Positions 1 to 7,349 of a stretch of 10,021 bases of DNA are shown in pieces. The translations under genes were made by a program, and so were the position numbers. The DNA lies in contig PTKA01000020.1 in NCBI GenBank assembly GCA_002937525.1, forward strand, positions 1 to 10,021, written 5' to 3'. Positions within the stretch are counted from its first letter, which is position 1, and the number at the start of each line of letters is the position of its first letter. A model generated the notes under the pieces. That model had not been told where the DNA came from. It made no database searches and worked only from the letters and a program-made list of their open reading frames with translations. Source of the stretch: Alphaproteobacteria bacterium MarineAlpha10_Bin3. Lineage in GTDB: Bacteria > Pseudomonadota > Alphaproteobacteria > UBA8366 > GCA-2717185.

Positions 1-594
1 GCCGACCGGTTCGGCTGCCGGGTTACCGGAATCGACCTGACCGCTGAATTCTGCGACCTTGCCCGTCATCTGACGCGGCTGCTGGGACTGGAGGATCGGG
101 TGGTCTTCGAACAGGGCGATGCGCTGGCGATGCCGTTCGAAGATGCGCGCTTCGACGGCGCCTATTCGATGAATGTGTCGATGAACATCGCCGACAAGGC
201 CGCGTTTTACCGGGAAATTTACCGGGTGCTGCGGCCCGGTGCGTGGCTGCTGCTTTCCGAACTTGCGCGCGGGCCGAACGATGGCCTCGGTTACCCGACA
301 CCCTGGGCGCGAACGGCGGAATCGAGTTTTCTGGAAACCCCGCCGGCGACGGCGAAGGGGCTGGAAGCCTGCGGCTTCACGCAATTGACGCTACGCGATA
401 CCGCCAAGGAATTCAGGGCTTTCGGCGTCCGGTCGCGGGCCATGGTCGAACGCGGCGAGAAGCCGCCGCACTGCTCCGTGCAACTGGTCCATGGCGACCA
501 GGCGGCCGAGGCCATGGCCAACACCGCGCGCGGCCTCGCCGACGCCTGTATCGTTCCGATTGAAATCTATTGCCGCAAACCAAACGGCGCATGA
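1..594 (+). CDS. Class I SAM-dependent methyltransferase, 5' end missing
   Basis: The reading frame is open from the first base and ends at TGA 592-594, giving 197 visible residues. Seen: VTGIDLT at residues 8-14 (the acidic residue after motif I that contacts the SAM ribose), QGDALAMPF at 38-46 (motif II), FDGAYSMNVSMNI at 51-63, and YRVLRPGAWLLLSE at 74-87. This is the usual Methyltransf_11/UbiE-like order. The glycine-rich motif I (GxGxG) should lie just upstream of the window, so roughly 60-80 N-terminal residues are probably absent. The GTG at 100 is internal and not the true start. The C-terminal half (residues 90-197) is a substrate-cap type region with no motif I can name, so the methyl acceptor is unknown; the protein could act on a small molecule or a lipid-like quinone precursor. 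The gene converges on the M81 peptidase gene with 15 bp between them and no obvious terminator. Confidence 0.9.
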   Translation, partial: ADRFGCRVTGIDLTAEFCDLARHLTRLLGLEDRVVFEQGDALAMPFEDARFDGAYSMNVSMNIADKAAFYREIYRVLRPGAWLLLSELARGPNDGLGYPTPWARTAESSFLETPPATAKGLEACGFTQLTLRDTAKEFRAFGVRSRAMVERGEKPPHCSVQLVHGDQAAEAMANTARGLADACIVPIEIYCRKPNGA

Positions 595-609
595 GCTTGT
601 TCGGCCGCG

Positions 610-2112
610 TCACGCACCGCGCCAGACCGGCCCGAGCGGCCGGAGCCGGATTCCCGGCCGCAGACGCCGCCACGGCAGATTGGCCGGGTCGGCGATCATC
701 GGGCCGGGTGCCGCGCAGATCAAAATCTGTTCGGCGATCGGGGCGAAATCGGCGCGGAAATGGACCGAGCTTTTGTTGACCAGGATTTTTTGCGCGGTCG
801 GCTCGATGCCGACGAACCGGTACATCGCCTGATCGGCCAACTGGACCTTGGTGCAGGCCAGGACGATGCGGGTGCCGCCGATCTTCAGGCAGGCTGATGG
901 CCCAAGATTGAATTCGGCCCCCTTGTAGAACGGGCCGGTGGCGTCGAAACGGCCGTCATGCAGCCGCTCGACGGTGAATTGCGCCGTGAAGGGATCGTCG
1001 CCATCGCACCCTGAATGGCCGCCAAGGGTCAGGTTCACGTCCGACCCGACGCCGGCGCGGTGCGCGACCTCCGCCGCCGCCGGGTCGATCATCAGGCCGA
1101 GCGCCGCCTCTTCGGCGCGGTTTTCGACCAATGCCCGGAGCATGCTGGCGGTATTGGAATCGCCGCCGGCGCCGGGATTGTCCTGGGTGTCGGCGATCAC
1201 GACCGGCCGGCTGGCATGGGCGGCGATCCGCATGGCCTCCAGAACGCCGGCATCGGGATCGTATATTTTTCCGGCAAAGGCGCTCTCGAACCCGGTGATT
1301 TCGGCGGCGAGCCGCGCGCAGGCGTCATCCACCGCCGTCTGGTCCCAGCCATAGGTGAAAACCGACGGTCCGCAATGATGAATGTCGGCGGCGGGAAAGC
1401 CGGGGGTAAAGGATGCGTGGACGACCGCGCCGGTTTCCAACTCCGGCAGGCGCGCATAAAGGCCCTGGGCCGGCACCATCATGGTGCATTGCCAGTTCAA
1501 CGGGATCAGGAACGGAATCTGCGCAAACGCCTTGGCCGGTTTGCGGCCGCGCCGCAATATCTCGTCCAGCAGGCGTGCTGTGCGCGCCCCGGTATCGGCC
1601 ATGTCGATATGGGGGTAGGTGCGATAGGCGACCAGAAGGTCGGCATGTGCGATCATTTCCGGCGTGGTATTGGAATGCAGATCCAGACTGGCGACCAGCG
1701 CCATGTCCGGCCCGATCAGGTCGCGCACGCGGCGCAATATCTCGCCCTCGCCATCTTCCAGATGCTCGCACACCATCGCACCATGCAGGCAAAGATAGAC
1801 CGCATCGTAAGCCGGCGCCGCTTTCAGGCCGTCCAGAATCAGCGCGGCGATATGTTCGAACGCATCCCTGGTCACCACATTGGACGGCGATGCCGCCGCC
1901 CAGGTCAGCGGATGGACGCGATGATCCAGCGCCTCGATCCGGTCGACGAACCCGGCAATCGGCAGGTTCTTGCCCTTGACCCGCGCCAACAGATCCGGCC
2001 CGGTGCTGAGTGGCGGAAAAGCGCCGCCGGTCCTGAAAGCCTGAAGCCCGGCCTTGGTCGGCGCGAAGGTGTTGGTTTCGTGCTGAATGCCGCCGATAGC
2101 GATGCGCGCCAC
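610..2112 (-). CDS. M81 family metallopeptidase (MlrC/microcystinase C-like)
   Basis: A 500-residue protein matching the M81 family, whose best-known member, MlrC, is a zinc enzyme that finishes degradation of linearised microcystin. Most homologues have unknown substrates, and microcystin should not be assumed here. Seen: the N-terminal family signature GGIQHETNTFAP at 7-18, CLHGAM at 108-113, SLDLHSN at 142-148 and TYPHID at 165-170. D144-x-H146 followed by H168 reproduces the Asp-x-His plus His, 22 residues on, reported for the MlrC zinc site. QDNPGAGGDSN begins the C-terminal MlrC_C domain. The chosen start is GTG 2112, preceded by AGGAGG (complement of 2121-2126) with an 8-nt gap. The frame also opens 12 codons earlier at 2148, but that extension lacks the family pattern and would have to read through the ribosome binding site. 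No signal peptide, so cytoplasmic. It is divergent from the dioxygenase gene and could share its control. Confidence 0.93.
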   Translation of the reverse strand: MARIAIGGIQHETNTFAPTKAGLQAFRTGGAFPPLSTGPDLLARVKGKNLPIAGFVDRIEALDHRVHPLTWAAASPSNVVTRDAFEHIAALILDGLKAAPAYDAVYLCLHGAMVCEHLEDGEGEILRRVRDLIGPDMALVASLDLHSNTTPEMIAHADLLVAYRTYPHIDMADTGARTARLLDEILRRGRKPAKAFAQIPFLIPLNWQCTMMVPAQGLYARLPELETGAVVHASFTPGFPAADIHHCGPSVFTYGWDQTAVDDACARLAAEITGFESAFAGKIYDPDAGVLEAMRIAAHASRPVVIADTQDNPGAGGDSNTASMLRALVENRAEEAALGLMIDPAAAEVAHRAGVGSDVNLTLGGHSGCDGDDPFTAQFTVERLHDGRFDATGPFYKGAEFNLGPSACLKIGGTRIVLACTKVQLADQAMYRFVGIEPTAQKILVNKSSVHFRADFAPIAEQILICAAPGPMIADPANLPWRRLRPGIRLRPLGPVWRGA

Positions 2113-2126
2113 GGGTCTCTCCTCCT
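2113..2126 (-). promoter_or_regulatory. Strong ribosome binding site fixing the GTG start of the M81 gene
   Basis: On the minus strand the sequence reads AGGAGGAGAGACCC immediately before GTG. AGGAGG (complement of 2121-2126) is a full anti-Shine-Dalgarno match with 8 nt spacing to the start codon at 2112. It is the strongest site in the window and decides the start against the in-frame ATG at 2148. Confidence 0.8.
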
Positions 2127-2173
2127 GATGGACGGCCAAATTTCGCATGGAACCCGGCGGAAACCAAGCCGCC

Positions 2174-2201
2174 GTGACGCGCCGGGCAACAAAGCTATAG
2201 A
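2174..2201 (+). promoter_or_regulatory. Possible sigma70-type promoter for the dioxygenase gene
   Basis: GTGACG at 2174-2179 (compare TTGACA) and TATAGA at 2196-2201 (compare TATAAT) are 16 bp apart and lie about 30 bp upstream of the dioxygenase ATG at 2229. The match is partial, and alphaproteobacterial promoters are poorly conserved, so this is only a candidate. An inverted repeat (CGGCGG 2155-2160, CCGCCG 2169-2174) abuts it in the same 116 bp divergent gap. Confidence 0.25.
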
Positions 2202-2228
2202 CTGCGTTCCGCGAAAACGAGGTGGGCC

Positions 2229-3071
2229 ATGACGGGATGCACGATCAATCTGCTATCGGACCATACTGGCGTCGAAGTTCTCGGCGCCGATCTGTCCAGA
2301 CCCGTCGATGACGCGACGCGGATGCTGTTGAACCGGGCTTTCGTCGATCATGGCGTGCTGGTGGTGCGCGATCAGCGCCTGACGCCGGTCCAGATGCTGG
2401 ATGCAATGGCGCTGTTCGGAGAGGTCTTTGCCCAGCACAACACGCGCTTTGCAATCCCGGACTGTCCGCAAATTCATTATATTTCGAACCAGGATACCTA
2501 TTCCGACGGGTCGCGCTATATCCCCGGTGCCGGGTATCACACCGACCATTCCAACGCGCTGGAGCCGCCCAAGGCGACCGTGTTGTTTGCGGTTGAATTG
2601 CCCGAACGCGGCGGCGATACGCAATTCGTCAACTTGCAGGAAGCCTATGACGGATTGAGCGCCGCCACCAAGCGCCGCATCGACGGCTTGCGCGCCATAC
2701 AGGTGTATCAAAGCCGCTTTAGTGGGCGCAAACTGATCGGATTGTCGGCGCAAAACCGCGATAGGACGCCGGCATCGGTCATTCATCCCATCGTGCGCAC
2801 CCATCCCGAGTCCGGCCGCAAGGGCCTGTACATCAATCCGATCCGGATCGAAGGCATCGTCGGCATGGCGCAAGCCGAAGCGCTGGAATTGCTCGACGAA
2901 TTGCTGGCCCATTCGATCCAGGAAAAATACCAGTACCGCCATCAATGGCGGATCGGCGATCTGGTGATGTGGGACAACCGGCTGCTGCTGCACAAGGCCA
3001 ATGCCGATTACGACATGGATCAAATGCGCTATCTATACCGGGTCATGCTGAAGGGCGATGCGCCCTATTGA
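2229..3071 (+). CDS. TauD/TfdA family Fe(II)/2-oxoglutarate-dependent dioxygenase
   Basis: A 280-residue protein, full length for the TauD/TfdA family (about 280-300). Such enzymes hydroxylate a substrate next to a sulfonate, carboxylate, ether or similar group while decarboxylating 2-oxoglutarate to succinate. Seen: the facial triad H104-T-D106 in GYHTDHSNALEPP and the distal H255 in WDNRLLLHKANADYD. The closing MRYLYRVML supplies R267 or R271 to bind 2-oxoglutarate. The spacing is very close to E. coli TauD (H99, D101, H255, R266). GGDTQFVNLQEAYDGL at 128-143 is the usual strand and helix after the first ligands. The ATG at 2229 follows GAGGTG at 2219-2224. The next gene starts 39 bp downstream, suggesting one transcript. 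Substrate unknown: the family covers taurine, alkylsulfates, 2,4-D and others, and no taurine transporter genes are present here. No signal peptide, so cytoplasmic. Confidence 0.93.
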   Translation: MTGCTINLLSDHTGVEVLGADLSRPVDDATRMLLNRAFVDHGVLVVRDQRLTPVQMLDAMALFGEVFAQHNTRFAIPDCPQIHYISNQDTYSDGSRYIPGAGYHTDHSNALEPPKATVLFAVELPERGGDTQFVNLQEAYDGLSAATKRRIDGLRAIQVYQSRFSGRKLIGLSAQNRDRTPASVIHPIVRTHPESGRKGLYINPIRIEGIVGMAQAEALELLDELLAHSIQEKYQYRHQWRIGDLVMWDNRLLLHKANADYDMDQMRYLYRVMLKGDAPY

Positions 3072-3110
3072 ACGGCGGCCATGATGGGCCGCATGAAAGG
3101 TCGATTTTGT

Positions 3111-4433
3111 ATGTCCAAGAAGAAGAAAATGCATCTGGCGCAATTTCTGGTGCACGGCCCCACTTATCACAGCCTGGCGATGTGGCGGCACCCGCAATCC
3201 GACATAACGCAGGATAAATGGAGCAAGCCGGCGCTGTATCAGCATATCGCCAGGACCTGCGAACGCGGCAAGTTCGACATGGTTTTCTTCGCCGACCTCA
3301 ACTACATCTCGGACACATTTCGCGGCTCGCTGGAACCGGCCTTGCGCTATGCGGTGCAGGCGCCGGAACACGATCCGGTGCCGCTGCTAAGCTGGATGGG
3401 TGCGGTCACCAGCCATATCGGGCTGGGCGCCACGTTTTCGGTCAGCCATCAGCATCCGTTCTATCTGGCGCGTCTGTGGGCGACGATCGACCATCTGACC
3501 GGCGGGCGCGCCGCCTGGAACGTGGTGACCTCGATCAACCATAACCAGGCGTCCAATTACGGCCAGGAACGCGAAGCCACCGATATGCGCTACGAAAAGG
3601 CCGATGAATTCATCGCCGTCTGCCAGAAACTGTGGAATAGCTGGGATGCCGACGCGGTGGTCATGGACCGCGAAAACGCGGTCTTCGTGGACGCGGCCAA
3701 GGTGCGGCGGATCGACTATGAAGGCCGGTTTTACAAATCTCGCGGCCCGCTGAACGTCACCCGGTCGCCGCAGAACGGCCCGGCTATTCTACAAGCCGGC
3801 ACCTCGCCCAAGGGCAAGAAGCTGGCGGCGAAATACGCCGACGCCATCTTCGCCATTCAGCCCCGGCCGGAAGACGCGGCGGCCTACCGCGCCGATATAA
3901 GAAGCCGGATGGACGCGAACGGACGCGACCCGGATTGCTGTAAAATTCTATTCGGGATGCAGCCGATCATCGGTTCCAGCGAGGCCGAAGCCCGCGAGAA
4001 GCAGGAATTTCATAACAGCCTGGTGCCGCTGGATGGCGGCATGGCCATTTTGTCGGCGCATCTTGATTTCGATCTGTCGGCGTTGTCGCTCGACGATGCA
4101 ATGGCGACCCGCGATGAACCGGAATTGCAACGCATGCAGACCCGTTTCCGCAAGCCGTCGGGCGAATCGATGACCTTGCGCGAAGTCGCCCAGCGCCATG
4201 GCCAAAGCGTCGGCTTGCCGCAGTTCGTTGGCACGCCCAATTCCATCGCCGATCAGATGGAAGCCTTCATCGATATTGCCGGCGGCGACGGCTTCATGCT
4301 GTCGCCGATCTACTGTCCGGGCGCAATCGAGGAGTTCGTCGATCTGGTCGTCCCCGAACTGCAACGCCGCAATCTGTTCCGCACCGATTACAGCGGCGTG
4401 ACCCAACGCGACCATTTGCTTCAAGACGACTGA
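3111..4433 (+). CDS. LLM-class flavin-dependent monooxygenase (NtaA/SnaA/DszA type)
   Basis: A 440-residue two-component FMN monooxygenase of the bacterial luciferase superfamily, of the subgroup with nitrilotriacetate (NtaA), dibenzothiophene sulfone (DszA) and pristinamycin (SnaA) enzymes. It uses FMNH2 delivered by a separate reductase plus O2. Seen: MWRHP at 24-28, FFADLNY at 59-65, the family core SVSHQHPFYLARLWATIDHL at 110-129 continuing TGGRAAWNVVTS to 141, FYKSRGPLNVTRSPQ at 207-221, and GPAILQAGTSPKGKKLAAKYADAIF at 223-247. The C-terminus ends with FVDLVVPELQRRNLFR, as in full-length members. I chose ATG 3111 because AAAGG (3096-3100) lies 10 nt upstream and homologues begin close to KKMHLAQFL; an in-frame ATG at 3081 would add 10 residues unlike the family. 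No NtaB/HpaC-type flavin reductase is present, so the reductant source is elsewhere or is the nitroreductase-like gene downstream. Substrate not deducible. Confidence 0.94.
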   Translation: MSKKKKMHLAQFLVHGPTYHSLAMWRHPQSDITQDKWSKPALYQHIARTCERGKFDMVFFADLNYISDTFRGSLEPALRYAVQAPEHDPVPLLSWMGAVTSHIGLGATFSVSHQHPFYLARLWATIDHLTGGRAAWNVVTSINHNQASNYGQEREATDMRYEKADEFIAVCQKLWNSWDADAVVMDRENAVFVDAAKVRRIDYEGRFYKSRGPLNVTRSPQNGPAILQAGTSPKGKKLAAKYADAIFAIQPRPEDAAAYRADIRSRMDANGRDPDCCKILFGMQPIIGSSEAEAREKQEFHNSLVPLDGGMAILSAHLDFDLSALSLDDAMATRDEPELQRMQTRFRKPSGESMTLREVAQRHGQSVGLPQFVGTPNSIADQMEAFIDIAGGDGFMLSPIYCPGAIEEFVDLVVPELQRRNLFRTDYSGVTQRDHLLQDD

Positions 4434-4549
4434 AACTTCTGCGATCCGCCGTGGCCGAACCAGGACGCCTGGACGGTTCACGGTGCGTTGCATGGGCCGG
4501 TCGCCTCTACTACAAATGTGCACTGGTCTGTCTTTGGGGCGAAAAATTT

Positions 4550-5941
4550 ATGTATTACGACAAACGCGGATTGGCGTTTACGGCGTCGAGCCAGGCGGCG
4601 GTGGACGCGTTCGACGCCAGCGTCGATGAGTTTCTTGCGTCCGGGCGCGACGCCGGCCGGCTGTTGAAGCGGGTCGCGGAAGTCGATCCCGACATGATTA
4701 TGGGCCAATGTTTGCGCGGTTATTTCTTCCGCCTGCCGGCGCTGGCCGATCTGGCGGTGCGAAGCGACGCAGCCCTCCTCAAGGCCCAAGGTCTAGCGGC
4801 CAATGCGACCGAACGCGAACGTATGCATGTGCAGGCGCTTGCCGCCTGGAGTGCCGGCGATATCCGGCGCATGAACGCGATCTGGGACGCGATCTTGATC
4901 GACCATCCGCACGATATCCTGGCGCTGCGGATCGCCCACACCATGCATTTCTTTCTCGGCGATCTGGCCCAGATGCGCGATTCAATGGCGCGCGTGATGC
5001 CGCGCTGGGATGAATCGGTGCCGGGCTACGGCTATGTGCTCGGCTGCCGGGCCTTTTCACTGGAAGAAAACAACGATCTGGGTCCGGCCGAAACCATGGG
5101 CAAGCGCGCCGTGGAGATCAACGAGAACGATGTCTGGGCCGGCCATTGCGTGGCCCATGTCCTGGAAGCGCAGGGCCGCCGGCGCGAAGGCATCGAATGG
5201 ATCGACGGCCATGAAGACGCGTGGCGCAAGCGCGGCGTGTTCGCCCAGCATATGTGGTGGCACCGCGCGCTGCATTATCTGGAGTTCGAACAATACGACG
5301 CCGTGCTGCGCGCCTATGACCGGGAATTCTGGCCCGAGCCCTCGGAAGACAATATTGCCATCGGCAATGCGTCCAGCATGCTGATGCGCCTCGACATACT
5401 GGGGATCGATGTTGGCGACCGCTGGGAAAGTGTCGCGGAAATCTGCGCCGGGCGTATCGATGCGCGGCTGCGCGCGTTCAACGACCTGCATTTCATGATG
5501 GCGCTGACCATGGCCGGCCGCCGCGACGAGGCAAAGCAGATGCTGGACTCGATGCGTGAATTCGCCAACGCCCATGCCGGCGGAACCGTGACCATGGGAG
5601 CGACCTACCGCGACGCCGGCGTTCCGGTCGCCGAGGCGATCCTGGCGCATGGCGCCAAGGACCATGCCCGCGTGGTCGAGATCATGATGCAGGCGCGCTA
5701 CCGGATGCTGCCGCTGGGCGGCAGCTGGGCGCAGCGCGATGTGTGGGACCGCATGCTGATAAACGCCGCCCTCAAGGACGGCCAGCACGGCCTGGCGCGC
5801 GCCTTGCTTGCCGAACGCACCGACATGGCGCCCACCAGCGCGCCGTCCTGGTCGATGTATGCGCAAGCCCTGGACGATTGCGGCGAGGCCCAGGCCGGCG
5901 ACGCCGCGCGCGCCAAGGCGGCGGCGTTGCTCGCGGCATAG
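4550..5941 (+). CDS. Tetratricopeptide repeat protein, TTC38-like
   Basis: A 463-residue helical protein resembling TTC38, a family shared by animals and many proteobacteria (human TTC38 is of similar size, about 470). Its biochemical role is unknown. Seen: successive amphipathic helix pairs from about residue 50 onward, with GHCVAHVLEAQGRRREGIEWIDGHEDAW at 198-225 and FAQHMWWHRALHYLEFEQYDAVLRAYD from 231, the most conserved stretch of the family, rich in His and Trp. No signal peptide or membrane segment, so cytoplasmic. The ATG at 4550 follows GGGGCGAAAA with suitable spacing. The frame is open back to 4451, but that extension begins with GTG and looks non-coding. A 116 bp gap precedes the gene, with a weak promoter-like pair (TTGCAT 4488-4493, 17 bp, TACAAA 4511-4516), so it may have its own transcription start. 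The nitroreductase gene follows after 44 bp. A scaffold or assembly role with neighbouring enzymes is only inference. Confidence 0.88.
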   Translation: MYYDKRGLAFTASSQAAVDAFDASVDEFLASGRDAGRLLKRVAEVDPDMIMGQCLRGYFFRLPALADLAVRSDAALLKAQGLAANATERERMHVQALAAWSAGDIRRMNAIWDAILIDHPHDILALRIAHTMHFFLGDLAQMRDSMARVMPRWDESVPGYGYVLGCRAFSLEENNDLGPAETMGKRAVEINENDVWAGHCVAHVLEAQGRRREGIEWIDGHEDAWRKRGVFAQHMWWHRALHYLEFEQYDAVLRAYDREFWPEPSEDNIAIGNASSMLMRLDILGIDVGDRWESVAEICAGRIDARLRAFNDLHFMMALTMAGRRDEAKQMLDSMREFANAHAGGTVTMGATYRDAGVPVAEAILAHGAKDHARVVEIMMQARYRMLPLGGSWAQRDVWDRMLINAALKDGQHGLARALLAERTDMAPTSAPSWSMYAQALDDCGEAQAGDAARAKAAALLAA

Positions 5942-5985
5942 TCAGGAATGCCATTTTAAGCTGTAAAACCACGAAGGAATAACCG

Positions 5986-6630
5986 ATGAGCGTCTATGAT
6001 CTGTCCGTGACCGATGCCCTGCTTTCCACCACGCGGGCGGTGCGCAAGCGCCTTGATTTCGACAAGCCGGTGCCGCGCCAGATCGTCTGCGACTGTTTGG
6101 AACTGGCGCTGCAGGCGCCGACCGGATCGAACCGTCAGGGCTGGCGCTGGATCGTGGTGACCGACGCGGATACGCGCCTGGCGCTGGCCGACCTGTACCG
6201 CAAGGGGGCCGGCGCCTATCTCGAAGACGCCTACCGCGAGGCGACGGCAAGGGGGGCGGTCCAGGACAGCCGGGTGTTCGATTCCGCCCGCTATCTCGCC
6301 GAACGGCTCCAGGACGTGCCGGTGCATGTCATTCCGTGCATCGTGGCCGACCATATACCCGCCGACGCGCCGCGCCGCGCCTGGGGCGGGCTGATGGGGT
6401 CGATTTATCCCGCAATGTGGAGCTTCCAGCTGGCGCTGCGCGCCCGGGGGCTCGGTTCGGTGTTGACGACATTGCATCTCCAATATGAGGACGAGGCGGC
6501 GGCCTTGCTGGGGATCCCCGACGGCGTCATTCAGGCCGGGCTTTTGCCGGTCGCCTATACGATAGGAACCGACTTCAAGCCGGCCAAGCGCCGCCCGCTG
6601 GACGAAATCGTCCATTGGGAAAAGTGGTAG
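5986..6630 (+). CDS. Nitroreductase family FMN-dependent oxidoreductase
   Basis: A 214-residue protein of the NfsB/FRase nitroreductase fold, normally a homodimer with FMN at the interface, using NAD(P)H to reduce nitro groups, quinones, enones or free flavin. Seen: TTRAVRKRLDFDKPVP at 15-30 (the basic RxxR FMN-phosphate contact) and LALQAPTGSNRQGWRWIVV at 40-58, the classical family signature. Late in the chain, RGLGSVLTTLHLQYEDEAAALLGIP precedes the C-terminal PxKRRPLDEIVHWEKW that closes the FMN site. Length is normal (200-220). The ATG follows AAGGA at 5974-5978 with 7 nt spacing. It is the last gene of the co-directional run that starts with the dioxygenase, 44 bp after the TTC38-like gene, and it converges on the VOC gene with a 30 bp gap. 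It could supply reduced flavin to the LLM monooxygenase, but this is conjecture; substrate unknown. Confidence 0.93.
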   Translation: MSVYDLSVTDALLSTTRAVRKRLDFDKPVPRQIVCDCLELALQAPTGSNRQGWRWIVVTDADTRLALADLYRKGAGAYLEDAYREATARGAVQDSRVFDSARYLAERLQDVPVHVIPCIVADHIPADAPRRAWGGLMGSIYPAMWSFQLALRARGLGSVLTTLHLQYEDEAAALLGIPDGVIQAGLLPVAYTIGTDFKPAKRRPLDEIVHWEKW

Positions 6631-6660
6631 CCCGGCATTGGGAAACCGCCGCACCTTTCG

Positions 6661-7191
6661 CTAAAGCGGCCATCGGGTCCTGATGGGGTCGCTGCCGTCC
6701 CAGTCGTGCGCGGCGGCGGCGATGCGTTTGAACATCGCTCCCTTGGGGCCGTTGGTTTCCGATAACTCGATCACCGTGCCCGGATGAGCTTCGGTTTCAA
6801 AATAGGCGAAACGGCCCGGCTTGCCGACAAAGCCCGACTGTCCCAGTACCCATCCAAGTGTCCCGGCAACATCGAGTGCTGCATCGAAACGGTCGGTCCA
6901 ATAGGCGATATGCTGCAATCCCTCATGGCCGGCATCGAGAAAGTCCCGGTACATCGACGGTGCGTCGTTGCGTTGCTGGATCAGTTCGATCTGCAGCGTG
7001 CCCGCATTGGCCAGGGCGATCGAAATTGCGCAGTCCGATGGCGCGCCGCGAAATTGGAAGTCCTCGATTGGCACCCGCTCGGCGTAGAACCAGGGGCCAA
7101 CGCCCAGCACGCCCGACCAATGGCGCATCGCTGCTTCGATATCGCGCACGACATAGCCGTTTTGCGCGACGTCGCCAAAATACCGGCTCAT
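6661..7191 (-). CDS. VOC/glyoxalase-fold metalloprotein
   Basis: A 176-residue vicinal-oxygen-chelate protein built of two beta-alpha-beta-beta-beta modules. The first runs from about residue 8 (NGYVVRDIEAAMRHWSGVLGVGPWF) to LQIELIQQ at 66-73, the second from GLQHIAYWTDRFDAAL at 91-106 to GTVIELSE at 138-145. It fits the Glyoxalase_4-like group annotated as glyoxalase, bleomycin-resistance or extradiol dioxygenase-like. The expected ligand positions are Q10, E69, H94 and E142; the first is usually His in bacterial members. That set matches the pattern known for human glyoxalase I (Gln, Glu, His, Glu). The start ATG at 7191 is set by AAAGGA (complement of 7200-7205). The frame extends upstream to 7323, but that part is not family-like. 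No signal peptide. It is divergent from the MmgE/PrpD gene across 201 bp. It may act as an isomerase or lyase on a pathway intermediate, but this is not shown. Confidence 0.9.
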   Translation of the reverse strand: MSRYFGDVAQNGYVVRDIEAAMRHWSGVLGVGPWFYAERVPIEDFQFRGAPSDCAISIALANAGTLQIELIQQRNDAPSMYRDFLDAGHEGLQHIAYWTDRFDAALDVAGTLGWVLGQSGFVGKPGRFAYFETEAHPGTVIELSETNGPKGAMFKRIAAAAHDWDGSDPIRTRWPL

Positions 7192-7199
7192 GGCTGTTA

Positions 7200-7205
7200 T
7201 CCTTT
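7200..7205 (-). promoter_or_regulatory. Ribosome binding site fixing the VOC start
   Basis: AAAGGA on the minus strand, 8 nt upstream of the ATG at 7191. It supports the 176-residue form over the 220-residue open frame that begins at 7323. Confidence 0.7.
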
Positions 7206-7332
7206 CATCGTTTGTCGGGCGCAGTTTAACCCGAAACAAGGTAGATATCGTACCGGCATAGCGGATGACCCTTGGCAATGGGGCGAACTTCCAACGATGG
7301 CGAAAATTGCGTAGCATCGTCATCGAACGGGC

Positions 7333-7349
7333 GGCTTTCCGGCAAAGCC
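7333..7349 (+). other. Small hairpin upstream of the MmgE/PrpD gene
   Basis: GGCTTT (7333-7338) and AAAGCC (7344-7349) form a perfect 6-bp stem with a 5-nt loop CCGGC. A second GCTTT at 7351-7355 follows at once, then AGGA at 7356-7359. No T-run follows, so it is not a standard terminator. It lies in the 201 bp divergent gap and, if transcribed, would sit in the leader of the MmgE/PrpD mRNA. Its function is unknown and it may be fortuitous. Confidence 0.3.

Noticed and set aside
1015..2232. A 405-codon open frame on the plus strand opposite the M81 gene
   Set aside because: The minus strand encodes a clear M81 protein over the same bases. The plus-strand product has no family pattern and is a by-product of GC-rich codon use.
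3081..3110. Upstream ATG that would extend the flavin monooxygenase by 10 residues
   Set aside because: No ribosome binding site lies before 3081, whereas AAAGG suits ATG 3111 and family members begin near there.
4460..4472. CCAGG-ACG-CCTGG inverted repeat before the TTC38-like gene
   Set aside because: The stem is only 5 bp with a 3-nt loop and no T-run; this is expected by chance in sequence of this composition.
6646..6669. Possible terminator between the convergent nitroreductase and VOC genes
   Set aside because: Only 4-bp stems (CTTT/AAAG and CCGC/GCGG) that compete for the same base, and no T-run on either strand.
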